Shown: in pieces, positions 34,801-47,634 of the stretch
Numbering within the stretch: position 1 is the first letter of the stretch
Layout of the letters: each line of letters begins with the position of its first letter
Source: Neocallimastix lanati (nom. inval.)
Taxonomy: Eukaryota > Neocallimastigomycota > Neocallimastigomycetes > Neocallimastigales > Neocallimastigaceae
Length of the DNA: 64,000 nt
Direction of reading: 5' to 3'
NCBI GenBank assembly: GCA_016946835.1
Contig: JACVTC010000032.1
Span: forward strand, 766,001 to 830,000
Made by a program: the position numbers and the translations under genes
Notes under the pieces: model-generated
Told to the model about the DNA's origin: nothing
The model's database searches: none
Seen by the model: the letters and a program-made list of their open reading frames with translations, nothing else

Positions 34801-37762
34801 TTTTTTGTAACTTTTTTTTTATTGTTATGTTAAATCGAAATATAAGTTTATTAAAATAAATAGTTAATTAAAATAGATTTTTTGATATAGTTATTTCAAA
34901 AAAAAATATATACTATTAAAAAAAAAAATTTTTGCTTTAATAGTTTTTTTTTTTTTTTTTTTATAAATTTAATTTAATATAAAATTACAATGATTAAACA
35001 TTTACATATATTACAATCAATTATGATTAAATAGTAAAAAGTGTTAGATTTTAATTTAAAATTTCTTTCATCAAAATTACAAAAAATTTTTCTTACGAAA
35101 TACATGAAATTATAGTTTTATATTGTAAATTTTATTTGATATTAATTAAATCAAAAATACATTAAATTTAATTAAATTTACCCTTTTTATAATAAAAAAA
35201 AGAGGCCTTTCCAATTAAAAGGAAATAATTGTTTTAATACAATACTAAAAAATATATATTAAATTAATAGAGGAAGTTTTATTTTATTAAAAAAAAAGAG
35301 AGTTTTAATAAATAAAAAATAAACAAAAAAAAAAAAAATTTTTTATTTAGTATTATTTTTATTATTTTAAATAATAATGAATTTTGTATTAGAATATTTT
35401 ATATTAAATAAACTTTTCATTAAAAAATCTTTTGTATTATTGAGAAATAATAGATGAGCTTAACTAAAATTTAAAATTTTAACAGCCATTTTTTTTTATA
35501 TTCATAAGAATAATTTTGATATGTATTACTAATTATTAAGTATAATAATAATGATGCGTTACTTTTTCTACTTTTTCTAATAATAATAAATTATAATAGA
35601 TTTTAATTAGGAAAAATAATATAATACCTCAGTTTAAATGCTTCTACTTTATATAAAAATGATTATATATATTATATATATATATAATAATAATTTAATG
35701 ACAAATTATATTATAAATATTCTTTATAATGTAGTATTAATTACATATATGAAATGTTAATAGTGATATTCCTTATATAATAATTATAGAAATATTTATT
35801 AATATATTATTAATGACATCATATAACAAACATTAATAAATAAATATAAAAAATATATTGTAGTGTTCTTTTTATATTTACTTTCAAAAAAAAAAAAAAA
35901 AAAAAAAAAAGTAATAAAATTATTATTACTTAATGGAAATTTAACACTCTGAAAGCATAAATAAATATAATTTCATATTATAACACAAAAAAAAATAAAA
36001 AATCATAAGTTGATTAATAAATGTATATAAAAATATATTTTAATATTAATAAAAAAGGAAATTAATTATATAACATAGTGATTATGATATGTATATATAT
36101 AGTAATATTAATTATTATAATAGTTATAGAATATATTACATAATGTAAATTTATTTTATAAAAACTACAGAATAATTATATTTACTAATAATTAATAAAA
36201 TATATTTCATGATTAAGAAATATATTAAAACATATGAAATTATTAGTTGTATTTAAACTTGGTATAATCTCCATATTTAAAATACTATTATTTAATTAAT
36301 ACACATACAGTTTATAAATTATTTTAGTATATAAAATATTAATAAAAATTATTATATTAATTTATTTATTTATTTTTCCTGATATGATTAAAATAAGAGG
36401 CTATAATTTAAAGAATATATAAATAGACTTAATATAAAAAATTTTAATGTATATAATAAATTGGAAATGTATACAATAAATATTCTAATATTATTATTAC
36501 TTATCATATTAAATCATAAATTTATTATAAAATAATTAAATATATAAAAAACCTTTTTTTTTTTTTTTTTTTGTTATTAAAAGTTATGATAAAATTTTTG
36601 AAAATTTAAAGATAATTAAAATGGAAAAATTAAAAAGAACTTTTTCAAAGAGTCTTTATATTTATTATGTAATAATAATTTTATAAGATGATAAATTGAA
36701 TATATTTGATAATATTTATTTTATGTTTTGTTAATCCTTTGTCTTATTATATATTTTATAATAATAAAAAGTTTTAAAATTTGGAAAAATAATCATATAA
36801 AGGAGTAAAAATGGCTTTCTATTTTTTAAATGAAAAAAAGTCATTTATTTATAATTATTTGTAATTATATATAATTACAAATAATTATATATAAATAACG
36901 TTTTTTATTATTATATTATTTTATTCTTAATACAAATAACTTAATATAATTAAAAAAAATTCATCGTATAGTTCATTTAAATATTTATATATATATTTAA
37001 GAAATAAAGATATATTAATGTTTCTCATAATTAATGTTATCTTCATTTATATTATTATTATTATAATTATTATTATTATTATGAAATTTTAAAACTAAAA
37101 TTAAATAAAAAAAAAAAATAAAAATAAAACTTAAAATAAATATATTATATATTTTTATATTTTTTTTAAATTAAAAAAAAAAAAAAAGTTATTTAAAAAG
37201 ATTTTTCAGTTGTCAAAATAAATAAATAAATAGATAAATAAAAACATTTTTTTTTTTCAAATTAAATCAGTTATTAATAAACTAAAAACATGTACATATA
37301 TGCATTGTACTACCTTTCCCCCTATATAAAATAATATTATTGTACTACCTTTTTTTTCCATAAATAAAAAAATTATGTTCAGTTTTTTTAGTTATAAATT
37401 TTTTATTGTAATTATTTTTTTTTTTATTTTTACATGTTATAGATTATTATGGTATTATGCTTATTATACAACATATACAACATATCTATAAATAATTTTT
37501 AAATTTATTATATTACCTTTAAAACATTATTTAATAAAAATGAAAGTTTTTCTTCATTTTCTTTACTTTTTTTTTCTTTACTAAAAATACAACTTTTTAT
37601 TACATTTAAAATAGTTTATATATTATTAAAAAATTATTATTTAATAATTCATAAAAAAAATATTTTTATTATTATTTTTTATCAATTCATTATGTAAATA
37701 TATATATATATATATTTCTATTTTTTGTTTTTAAATTGAAATTAATTATTAGTTTTGTATTT
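34801..37762. other. AT-rich gene-free region
   Basis: About 3 kb of A/T-rich DNA with A and T tracts (35886-35910, 36555-36572). It contains a 40-bp perfect palindrome at 36850-36889. No coding frame or RNA gene recognised. Confidence 0.6.
36850..36889. repeat. 40-bp perfect palindrome
   Basis: The two 20-bp halves, centred on TTATA|TATAA, are exact reverse complements (core AATTATTTGTAATTATA). Adjacent sequence continues the symmetry imperfectly (TTATTTAT / ATAAATAA). It could form a cruciform or an RNA hairpin; function unknown. Confidence 0.9.
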
Positions 37763-38415
37763 TTAGAATCTAAATTTATTATATATACTTGAATATGAAC
37801 TCATCATATATTTATCATTAAATGAATTACTATTCTTTAAGTTGGAATTACTGTATCTTGCATTATAACTCGATGTTCCTACATCATGATAACAAGAACT
37901 ACTTGTACAATTAAAACTTGATATTCCATTGTTATTAATATTAAAATTAACATTCTTGATTATATTATCAGTACTACCATTATTTATTATATCTTGATTC
38001 ATTTTTAAATCTTCATTATTTTTAGAAAATTGTCCAAAAATATTATTATATCGATAATTATTAGAATTAATGTTAATAATATCTTTCTTTTTCACAAAAC
38101 TAGGGAATTCCAATTCACCTTTTGAATTTCTATTATACATTTTTACACTAACTTGTGAATTTGATTTGGATTTAGAATACATATTATTTTCTTCCTTTAA
38201 TGATAATTTTCTATGATTATTTATACTTATTGGATTAAATTGATTATTTTCAAGTTTTTCCTATGATTTTTAAAAAATTATTATAAATTATATATATGAC
38301 CATTTATACAGGTAATAAAATATTTAGATATATATATATATATTATTTAATATAATATGTATATAAAAATTATATTAATTAGTAAAAGTCAATATTTACT
38401 TTCTAAAAAATAAAA

Positions 38416-38450
<35 letters not shown>

Positions 38451-39333
38451 ATAATAATAATAATATATATATAATTAAAAAAAAAAAAAAAAAAAGATAT
38501 TTTTTTATAATATATATAAGACTTACGTTTAATCTTGGTTTTATATTTAATAAACGATAAGTACAATAAAAAACAATAACAGATAACCCATCCCAATAAA
38601 TATCACCTCCAGGTTTATTACTATTAGCTATAATAAAAGAATAAATGATGACTTTAGATAATAATAAAACAATAAAAATAATTGTACTTTCATCTAATAC
38701 AGCTTTGATTCTATGATGACGTAATTTATATTGTTTTAAATTTTTTAAAGAGATGAATAAAGTAAAGATAACCACTATCAAAGAAAAGGAAGAATCCAAT
38801 ATATCTGTTATTTCTACATAATGAGAAAATCTATTCGTATTATTAACAACACATCCTCGAAATTTTACATATGTTCCTGAAAATTGTGAAAGATTACATA
38901 AATAGGCAATACTATACAAACTACTAAGAATTACTGATACTAATATAATTCCTCTATGATAGCTTTTTTTATAATAATTTATTGTAATTTGGTAAAGTCG
39001 AACTATTTGATAAAATGAAATTGGAATCCAATTAGCTAGACCAGAAATCTTAAAGAAGAGAATAAATGTCGTAACACAAGCATTTTTAAAAAAGAATGGT
39101 GCACTAATTCTATAATATATATCATTTGTATTATTTATAAATGCACATGTTGATGCTATTACAAGAAACAAAAATTTCTTATCTTTAGTACTTTTTAAAC
39201 ATGCTAAAGATCTCATGATAAAAAACATATAAATTGTATTTGACATAACTAAAACTAAGAATTCAACCTTGTCTGTTCTTAATTTATTAGAATCATACGG
39301 CGTAGTATTATTTGGAAACATATTTAAATCCAT
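37763..39333 (-). CDS. Seven-transmembrane receptor-like protein
   Basis: Two exons: 39333-38527 (269 codons) and 38260-37763; intron 38261-38526 (GTAAGT...CATAG, phase 0); 434 aa. Exon 1 encodes about seven hydrophobic segments: near residues 24-45, 52-69, 84-110, 127-147, 178-198, 214-236 and 247-262. A short N-terminus with an NxT site comes first. Exon 2 is a hydrophilic Asn/Ser-rich tail of about 165 aa (FNPISINNHRKL, NVNFNINNNG), probably cytosolic. The topology resembles a fungal GPCR, but no class signature was recognised and the ligand is unknown. Joining the exons keeps frame and turns the tail from an orphan frame into the receptor C-terminus. Confidence 0.82.
38414..38462. repeat. 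(CTA)n/(TAA)n microsatellite inside the receptor intron
   Basis: About 12 CTA triplets followed by TAA triplets, then TA dinucleotides and an A18 run, all within the intron 38261-38526. Confidence 0.92.
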
Positions 39334-40020
39334 TTTTGATTTATTTAATTATTTATAATTATAATTATCATTATTATTATTATTATTATTTGCTCTGTTT
39401 TATAATAATGCTTATTTTTATTTAAAAAAAAAAAAAATTTTTTTTCTTTGATAATTTTTATATAGTTTTCTATAATACTTTATTAGTCTAATTTTTTTTA
39501 TAAAACTTTTTAATATTTTACAACAAAATTTGTTTTATTTTTATTATTATTCAAATACTTTAATAATTTATATTTAATTATTCTTAGTGTTTTAAAATAA
39601 AACAATAAAGTGTTCTTTAGGAATAGTTACAAATTAAAAGTATTAATTTATAATTACTTTCTGTTTTGATATTTCCTTTTTTTTTTTATTCATTTATTTA
39701 TTTTATTTGGCTTTAATTTTATTTACATTTATACTTATATTATGAAAACTTTTTAATTTATAATCATTACATTATTTTTATATTTAAATCCATTTATAAA
39801 TTTAAGAAAAATAAAAAATGTATATACATATAATAAATATATATATTTTTTCTTTGTTCCTAAATATAATTTAAGATATGAAATATATATTTTCTTTATG
39901 TAATATTTTAATTACTTCTTGTTAATTTTTCTTTTATTTATTTATGTTATATACATATATACAATTTCATTGAAATGATATTATAAATAGCCATTATTCA
40001 AGTATGCTTTCTTAATTTCA

Positions 40021-40077
<57 letters not shown>

Positions 40078-41261
40078 TACAAAATTAATCTATGAAGTAT
40101 AATAAAAAAAAATTATAAATTAAAATTTTAAGTCGATATTAAAAATATTTATTAATATATTAAAAAAAACTTTTTAAAAAATGTTACAAAATTATATATT
40201 AATTTAATATGTTGTATTTAATTTAAGTGTCCATATAAACATGGGAATTTGAATTTGAATGTAAAAAAAAATATATATATATAATTAAATAAACAAACAG
40301 AAATATAGATAAATAAAAAATATATTTATAAATAAATAAGCAGAAAAAAAGATTAATAAATATATTTAATTATAAATATATAAACAAAAAATTAGATAAA
40401 TAAAGAAATATATTTATATATAAATTAACAGAAAAATAGATAAATAAATAAATATATAGAGATATAGAGAAATAAATCAATAAATAAAAAGTTAGATAAG
40501 TAAATATATATATAGAGAAATAAATGAATTTATAAATAAATAAATAAATAAAAGCTTGTAATGCAATAAAAAATTTTTAATTTAATATTGTGCTAAACTT
40601 TATTATATTATTTGTTTCAATTTATTACAATTTATATTAATATTTTATTATGCATTTTGTTACTATTTATTATTATAAATTATTGTTCATTTTTTAACAT
40701 TAAATTAAATAAAAATTAATAAATTTTTATTCATAATTAAATCTATTATATAAATAGAATATAATTAAAAATATGATGTTGAGATTTATTAATCATTAAA
40801 TAAAAAAAAATTATTATAGATTATTCCCTATTTAATAATATTATATATATATATTTTATATGAAAATTCATATATATTTATTTAAGTAACTATAAAAATA
40901 TTAAATGTCAAGATTTATTAAATGTAATATAATAGAAATATTAAATAATAAAATTTATTAATAGTCCAAAAACTATTAAAAAAATATTTAAATAATGAGA
41001 CCTTTCTTTTTTCTTTTATAGTTTAAAATAATGTATTTAAATTTATACATTAAGAGCTTCTTTTTTATTAATACAAATATAAAACTTTAGAACAATAAAT
41101 AAAAAAAATTACCAACACAAAATTTTTATTTATTTGTTCTTTTTATTCATTTATTTATATATTATTCTGATAATTATATGAATATTTATGTTTAAAATGT
41201 TTAAATCTATTTATTAAAATATATTAAATTCTTGCATAATTAATATTTGTATAATTATTTA

Positions 41262-41340
41262 TTTATTATATTATCAATTTATTATATTATCAATTTATTA
41301 TATTATCAATTTATTATATTATCAATTTATTATATTATCT
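41262..41340. repeat. 16-bp tandem repeat, about 5 copies
   Basis: Unit ATTATATTATCAATTT, exact through successive copies at 16-bp spacing. Confidence 0.9.
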
Positions 41341-41937
41341 CATCATTTAAGAAATGATTTTAAAATTTTTCTTTTTAAAGGTAATCTTTTACTTTTAAAT
41401 ATAAAATATTAAGTTTTAATAAATAAAAAAAAATTTTTTTTTCTATTCATTTTATTTTTTATATACTTTTTTTTTTATAATAAAATTCACATAATTTATT
41501 ATTTATTGTGTAACAATTTAGAATATTTAAAAGTTTAAATAATAATAAAATTTTAAATAAAATTATTTAATTAGATTTTCATTAAAATTTTTTTTCATTT
41601 TACCACGAGATAAATTCTAAATATTTAAAAAAATACTTTACATATCTAAATTTAGAAATAACTTTAAATAAGCTTAATTTTAATGGACGAAACTTGTTGA
41701 AAATTTTATGTTAGATTTTATAAGCTCTAAAAAAAAATTTAAAAAATATAGATTTTAATAAATATAATTATATATATATTTATATATTATCATTTTTTTA
41801 AAATATTATTTTATTTTCAATATCAATTAACTTCATTTTTTTCCACTTCTTTAAAAGTTCTTACATAAATATAAATATTTTTTTTTATAATGTAACTTTA
41901 AAAAAAAAAAAAAATGAAACTACTCTTTTATAAAATA

Positions 41938-42090
41938 TTATAATACAATATGGTATTATAAATTTAAATATTTATTAATTTGTAATTTTATTATTTTAAT
42001 ATCTATTCATTTTTATAATACAATATGGTATTATAAATTTAATTATTTATTAATTTGTAATTTTATTATTTTAATATCTATTCATTTTTA
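41938..42090. repeat. 75-bp tandem duplication
   Basis: TAATACAATATGGTATTATA... at 41941 recurs at 42016 with near identity through TTTTAATATCTATTCATTTT. Confidence 0.9.
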
Positions 42091-42303
42091 TCTTAAGTTT
42101 AAAATATTATAACATTATTTATTTATTTTAATTGAATATATTTACAAGTTTTTTAATGAATAATTATTTTATTTATTTTATTAACACTTTATCATTATTT
42201 TACTAACATTTTGAAATATTTGTTCAAAAAAATCGTAATAAAGTATTTATTATAAACTATTATAATAAAAATTTTATATTGATATTAAAATTTTTTATAT
42301 AAA

Positions 42304-42374
42304 TAACATAGCTATATCGATATATATTGAACATATATGTATATATCGTTAATATTGAATAATACAGCTATGTT
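42304..42374. repeat. Imperfect inverted repeat around AACATAGCT / AGCTATGTT
   Basis: AACATAGCT at 42304-42312 pairs with AGCTATGTT at 42366-42374. Inside, ATATCGATATATAT faces ATATATCG. Nearby, GTTCATT (42375) faces AATGAAC (42407). Could fold into a stem; no function assigned. Confidence 0.6.
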
Positions 42375-43419
42375 GTTCATTTATTTATACACGTTCCAGA
42401 ATATTAATGAACAATAAAATAGCTATGAATTAATATAAATGATAGTGTTTTTAGCATTTGCAAATCTAGCTAGTTTGAGGATATATGAGCATGTTTATAT
42501 ACTTGCTGCAAAAAAAAAACTTTACTAAATATATGAATAAAATTTATGAATAATAATTTTATAAAAAAAAAAAAAAAAAATATTTTAATATAAAAAAATT
42601 ATATATAATAATAATTATTTTTCATTATTCAAATAGAACATCCATTCCTGATATTTTCTTCCTATTCCAACATTTCTTCCTTTAATTTTTTTTTTAAAAG
42701 ATATATTTCCTTTCTTTAATTTGAATTTCTCTTTACCTAGTACATTCATATATAGTGATAGATATCATATATAAATTAGTAAGCATTATACTTCTTTTCT
42801 TCTACATTTTCACTTTCTATATCGAATCAAAACATCTTTATCCTTTTTTTACAAAACAATAATATTAATAATCCAATCATCAGTATATTTTTACTTTTTA
42901 CTAAGCATTACAGTTATTTATATATGATTTTTTTTTCCTTTCCAAGATAAAAAAAAAAAAAATTTTAAAATATATTAAAATATATTAAACATCAAAATAT
43001 GTTTAATTATGTTTTTCTTTTTTATTATCAGAAATATATATACTTAAATTATATATCAAATATTATATATGATTATAATTTTAAATATTAGAATAAGAAT
43101 TTACCTTTACTTTTTTTTGGTGTTGTTACTTTGTTTTGTTTTGTATTCAAATCTTTTAAAATAAATCAATTTTTAGTTTCTAGTAGGTAAACCATTTTGA
43201 TAAAATTATAAAGAGATTTTTTAATATAACTTGGAAGTCTTAAATTTATATAAAAAAGAGGGCAAGATTTTTTTTCAAGTTAATTAAAAATAAGTTAATC
43301 GAATATGTATATTCAATATTTTATTCATTAAAATACATTTTAAGAATGAAATAAATAAAATAATTATATTGAATTTACATCTTCTACGGGTTTTGGTTGT
43401 TGCTTAAATAATTGGATTA

Positions 43420-44400
43420 TTAAAAAAAAAAAACCGTTATATGCAAAAAAAAAAAAAAAATATTAAAATGTTAATCAGCAAAGATTTCGAAGAATCTATA
43501 TTAACACCTATAACATTTTCTCTGAAAATGTTAAAGAAAAACATAAAGAACGTATTATTTTACGTATTGAGAGTAGTTAGATCGATGGTAGTGATAATAT
43601 CAGTGACTCTTGATTTTTCAATGAAACAATAGTATAATATTTTCAAAATTTGTAATAACGCTGAAATATTCTACAATATGGTGAATTATTAGAATTAATT
43701 AACTAAAGTTAGTATTGTTGCTCCTTTAACTACTGATGATAACAGTTTATTTGCATTATATAATATTGATATTAATTTAATTATAGTATAATAATTACAT
43801 AATTTTTTTTGTAGATTTGAAAGAAGATAACTCTTTTTAGTTTATCTACTAATCATTAAAAATTATAAAATATTATATTATAAGTGAAAAATCTATATAA
43901 ATATATTAAAATAATATTTTTTTTTAAAATAATTAAATAAAATAAAAAAAAAATAATAACAATAAATAACATTTATAATTTAGATAGTGTGATATCCAAT
44001 TATACTCTTCCTTGAATCATTTTTTTATATAAACTATATAAACTTGTATATATAATAAGATAATTAAATATGAAATATAGCAAAAAAATAAAGTTAAAGT
44101 AATATATAATGAAATATAGATATGAAAATTTAATATATATATATAATAAGATAATTAAATATGAAATATAGCAAAAATATAAAGTTAAAGTAATATATAA
44201 TGAAATATAGATATGAAAATTTAAAGAATTTAAGATTAATAAAGTGTGCAAAATAGATTCATAACTTCCGGATAAAATCTAGTTCTAAAGGTTGGATATA
44301 TTAGGTTGGTTGGACATATCATTCTGGAGCTTAGAAATTAGCAAATGAACTTTGGCTTTCACATATAGGGCTTCTTACTGGACAATTAATTAAACATAAA
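43420..44400. pseudogene. Worn coding-like islands, unidentified
   Basis: 43441-43632 has an open frame (SKDFEESILTPITFSLKML). 43650-43790 and 44255-44400 also have more even base use than their surroundings, but stops break every frame. No motif ties them to the LINE or copia families seen elsewhere. They may be old gene or transposon fragments. Confidence 0.3.
44049..44226. repeat. 91-bp tandem duplication
   Basis: TAATAAGATAATTAAATATG... starts at 44053 and again at 44144; the copies are nearly identical up to ATATGAAAATTTAA. Confidence 0.9.
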
Positions 44401-44679
44401 GTATAAATATTTTTGTTTCAAATATAAAAATATTAAAACAAATACAATTATAAAAATTTATATTTAAACATAAACTAAAAAAATTATTTAATAATAAAAA
44501 ATAATTATTTTGTAATCTACTATTTCTTTTTTCTTTGTCATTTTCATATTAAATTTAATCAAAAGTTCTACACATATGATAAACCTTTTTTTTTTTTTTT
44601 TTTTTGCATATATATATATACTTCACAATATAATAATATTATATATATTAAAATTCTTTCAATAATTTTTTTTTTTTTT

Positions 44680-45890
44680 TTTTTTTTAGATATATATTTA
44701 TAATTTTTCTTTCAATTTAAATAATATTAATTTTTATTAATAATTTTTTGTTATATATTAATATTTCTTTCAATAATTTTTTTTAATATTTTATTAATAC
44801 TATTTTTTATTAATATTTTAATAATATAAATACTTTTTTTTAAAAATTTTTTTTAACTAAATTTTACGTATAATAATACATAATTTCTATCTTATATTAT
44901 TTATATTTATATATTATTAATATAAATAATATATAATATTATTATTAATATTTCATTATACTATAATATAAAATTATTATTTCATTTTAAAAATATTATT
45001 AAAAAAAAAAAATTTATATTTAATAAAATATTATTAAATATCTAAAATATTAAGAATTAATTAATACTAATTAATTTAAAAGACAAATATTAAGGCAATG
45101 AAAATTACTAAAATGGTTGAAAAGATTGGCTTAATCATAAATGTACCACTGTTGTCTTCTAAAGAACTATTTTCTTCATTATTTGAGTTAGTTTTACCAC
45201 TGCTTCCATTGCTTCCATTACTTCCATTACTTCCATTGCTTCCATTGCTTCCATTGTTATTTTCTCCATTATCGCCTTCAGGTTCATCATTAGAATCCTC
45301 AATAATATCGTTGTTATAATCATCAGAATCTTCAACATTACTTGAGTCAGTGGTATTTTCAGTGGTATCTTCAGTGGGTTCCTCTTCTTCTTCTTGTGAA
45401 TTTTCAACTATATCAGAGATTTCTTCGGGATCACTCTCTTCATTATTTTCTCTTTTACTTTTCTATTTTTAATAATTATATATATTTAATAATTATTTAA
45501 TTTATGGTTTTATATTACTATTAATAATAATTAATAATATAAAACTTACTTTTGTGTCAAATTCATTTACTCCATTAATAATTAATTTAGCTTTAACATT
45601 TTCTTCATTAAGTACCTTTAAAATTTTATTGACGGTTCGAGAACTTGGTTTATTATCAAATATTAATGCAATATCTCCAGAATTTAAACATTTTTCATAT
45701 GTTTTTAAAGCAATAACAACTTTAAGAACAGAGATAAAAATTAAAAATGAGTTGATGAATTTCATTTTTTTTCTTTTTACTTTTTTTTTTTGTTTTTAAT
45801 ACAAAATTACTTTTTAAAAGAATTAATATTATTTTTTATTTTTTATTGATTTAATGAAAAAAAAAAAAAAAAAGCTTGAAATTTTGAAAT
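44680..45890 (+). repeat. Left arm of a large inverted duplication
   Basis: Reverse complement of about 47635-48945. It carries the gene at 45076-45765 with its flanks. Coding parts are almost identical. Flanks differ mainly in homopolymer length, plus roughly 80 bp present only in the right arm (about 48817-48900). The arms are separated by about 1.7 kb. Confidence 0.92.
45076..45765 (-). CDS. Truncated NodB-like GPI-type surface protein, left copy
   Basis: Exon 1 is 45765-45550, intron 45463-45549 (GTAAGT...ATAG), exon 2 is 45462-45076, phase 0; 200 aa. Residues 1-20 are a signal peptide. Residues 21-70 align with the start of the deacetylase at 1827: YEKCLNSGDIALIFDNKP against [18 protein letters not shown], and ENVKAKLIING against [11 protein letters not shown]. 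The second Asp of the DD pair is Asn, the Gly is Lys, and everything after this strand, including the His and Arg motifs, is gone. Exon 2 replaces it with an acidic Ser/Glu/Asp-rich region, a Gly-Ser-Asn repeat and a hydrophobic GPI-type tail. It cannot be a working CE4 enzyme; a structural or carbohydrate-contact role is a guess. Confidence 0.85.
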
Positions 45891-47634
45891 ATTTATATTT
45901 TTGGGAATGTAAGTTTATAAATATAATAAATCATTTTATTATTATAATATTTATTATTAAATTGTTAACTTGAAAAATAAAATATATATAAATTATATTA
46001 ATTTTCTATTAACAGTTAAAGTTTATGAGTAGATTAATAATTATTTATAATTTAATAACAAAAATAAATACACATATTAATCAATAAAATTTATTCATTA
46101 TATAATTCAAACAAATTAAAATATTAATATAATAAAATTCGTATATAAGAAAAAAATAATTAATTAAAAAATAAATTTTTTATAATTGAAATACAAATTA
46201 TTTTTTAAATGTACAAATAGTAATTAATAAATTTTATGTATTGTGTAATTCAAAGAAATTAATGTAATAAAATTATTTAACTTCTTTACAAAAGAAATAA
46301 AATAAATTTAGAAAAAAAAATTTTTTTTTGAATTTCGTAGAAATTAATTTTTAATTAATCTTTTTTTTTTTTTTTAAGTGTATAATAATATATATTATTA
46401 TATACAATATTTATTTTTTTTTTTAAATATTAATAATTAATAATATTATTTAATAAGATTCTAATTAAATACTCAAATATTTTTTTATAATTTAAATACG
46501 AATAATTATATAATTATTTTAATGAGTATTCATAAATTAAAACTAAAATAAAAAAAAAAAAAATCATTAAATAAAAAATCGTATTAGCCAATGATAAAAA
46601 AATAGTTTAATAAATTATATAAGAATTTAAAAATATAAAAATATAATAAAATATATTAATTATAAAATAATATAAAACTTGATTTATGGGATACATATAT
46701 ATATGTATTATATTAATATTTCTAAAAATAATATAATTCTTTATCTATTTCATATAATATTATATATATTACATATTACATATAATTGTATAAATATATA
46801 TTATTAATATAAAAAACATTAAAATAAAATCATTAATAGTATAATATAAAAATAAATCAGTATAAATATATTAATTATTTATATTTATAAAAACATTAAA
46901 AAAAAAAAACACTATGAATTTATAATTATAAAAGATTTTACTATCATTTATTTTATTTATTTATGAGCTTGGATAACGAAGTATTTTTATTATGTATAAT
47001 ACAATACAGTTTATGATCTACGTAATTGAATAAGTTGTATTCAATGTAATGTACTACATATAAGTTACGTAAATAACTTTAACAATTATGATATTCTCTA
47101 ATTAAACCACCAAAAAAACATTAAAAAATGTTAATTATAATTAAAAATATTAATAATTAAAAAATGTTAATTATAATTATAAATATTAATAATATAAAAT
47201 ATAATAAGCACATTAAAAATGTTAATTATAATTATAAATATTAATAATATAATAAACGCATTAAAAAAGTAATTATAAATATTAATAATATAAAATATAA
47301 TAAGCACATTAAAAATGTTAATTATAATTATAAATATTAATAATATAATAAACGTAATAAAAAAGTAATTATAATTATAAATATTAATAATATAAAATAT
47401 AATAAGCACATTAAAAATGTTAATTATAATTATAAATATTAATAATATAATAAACGTAATAAAAAAAGTAATTATAATTATAAATATTAATAATATAAAA
47501 TATAATAAGCACATTAAAAATGTTAATTATAATTATAAATATTAATAATATAATAAACACAATGAAAACAAATATAAATTAACATTAAAAAATTATAGAT
47601 ATATTTTAAAATAAAAATAATAAAATTATATAAA
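45891..47634. other. Spacer between the inverted arms
   Basis: AT-rich and gene-free, probably the shared promoter side of the two divergent gene copies. It includes a ~100-bp tandem repeat at 47160-47570. Confidence 0.6.
47160..47570. repeat. ~100-bp tandem repeat, 4-5 copies
   Basis: GCACATTAAAAATGTTAATT recurs at about 47208, 47304, 47406 and 47509 (spacing 96, 102, 103). Each unit itself contains two related halves with TTAATTATAATTATAAATATT. The long minus-strand open frame here is only a by-product of the repeat. Confidence 0.9.

Larger units (their letters stand above)
39334..44679. other. AT-rich gene-free region with small repeats
   Basis: 5.3 kb without a convincing gene. Contains an A(41) run at 40022-40062, three small repeats listed separately, a hairpin-like segment (42304-42374), and islands at about 43380-43790 and 44255-44400 that are less AT-biased and look like worn coding DNA of unknown origin. 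Confidence 0.55.

Noticed and set aside
45098-45407. Leu/Pro-rich and Met/Glu-rich frames overlapping the inverted-duplication genes
   Set aside because: They are other-frame readings of the GGAAGCAAT repeat in exon 2. The spliced frame with signal peptide and GPI tail explains the region better. The same applies to 48127-48436.
47167-47514. 115-residue Ile/Asn/Tyr frame
   Set aside because: Created by the ~100-bp tandem repeat; repetitive and AT-only codons.
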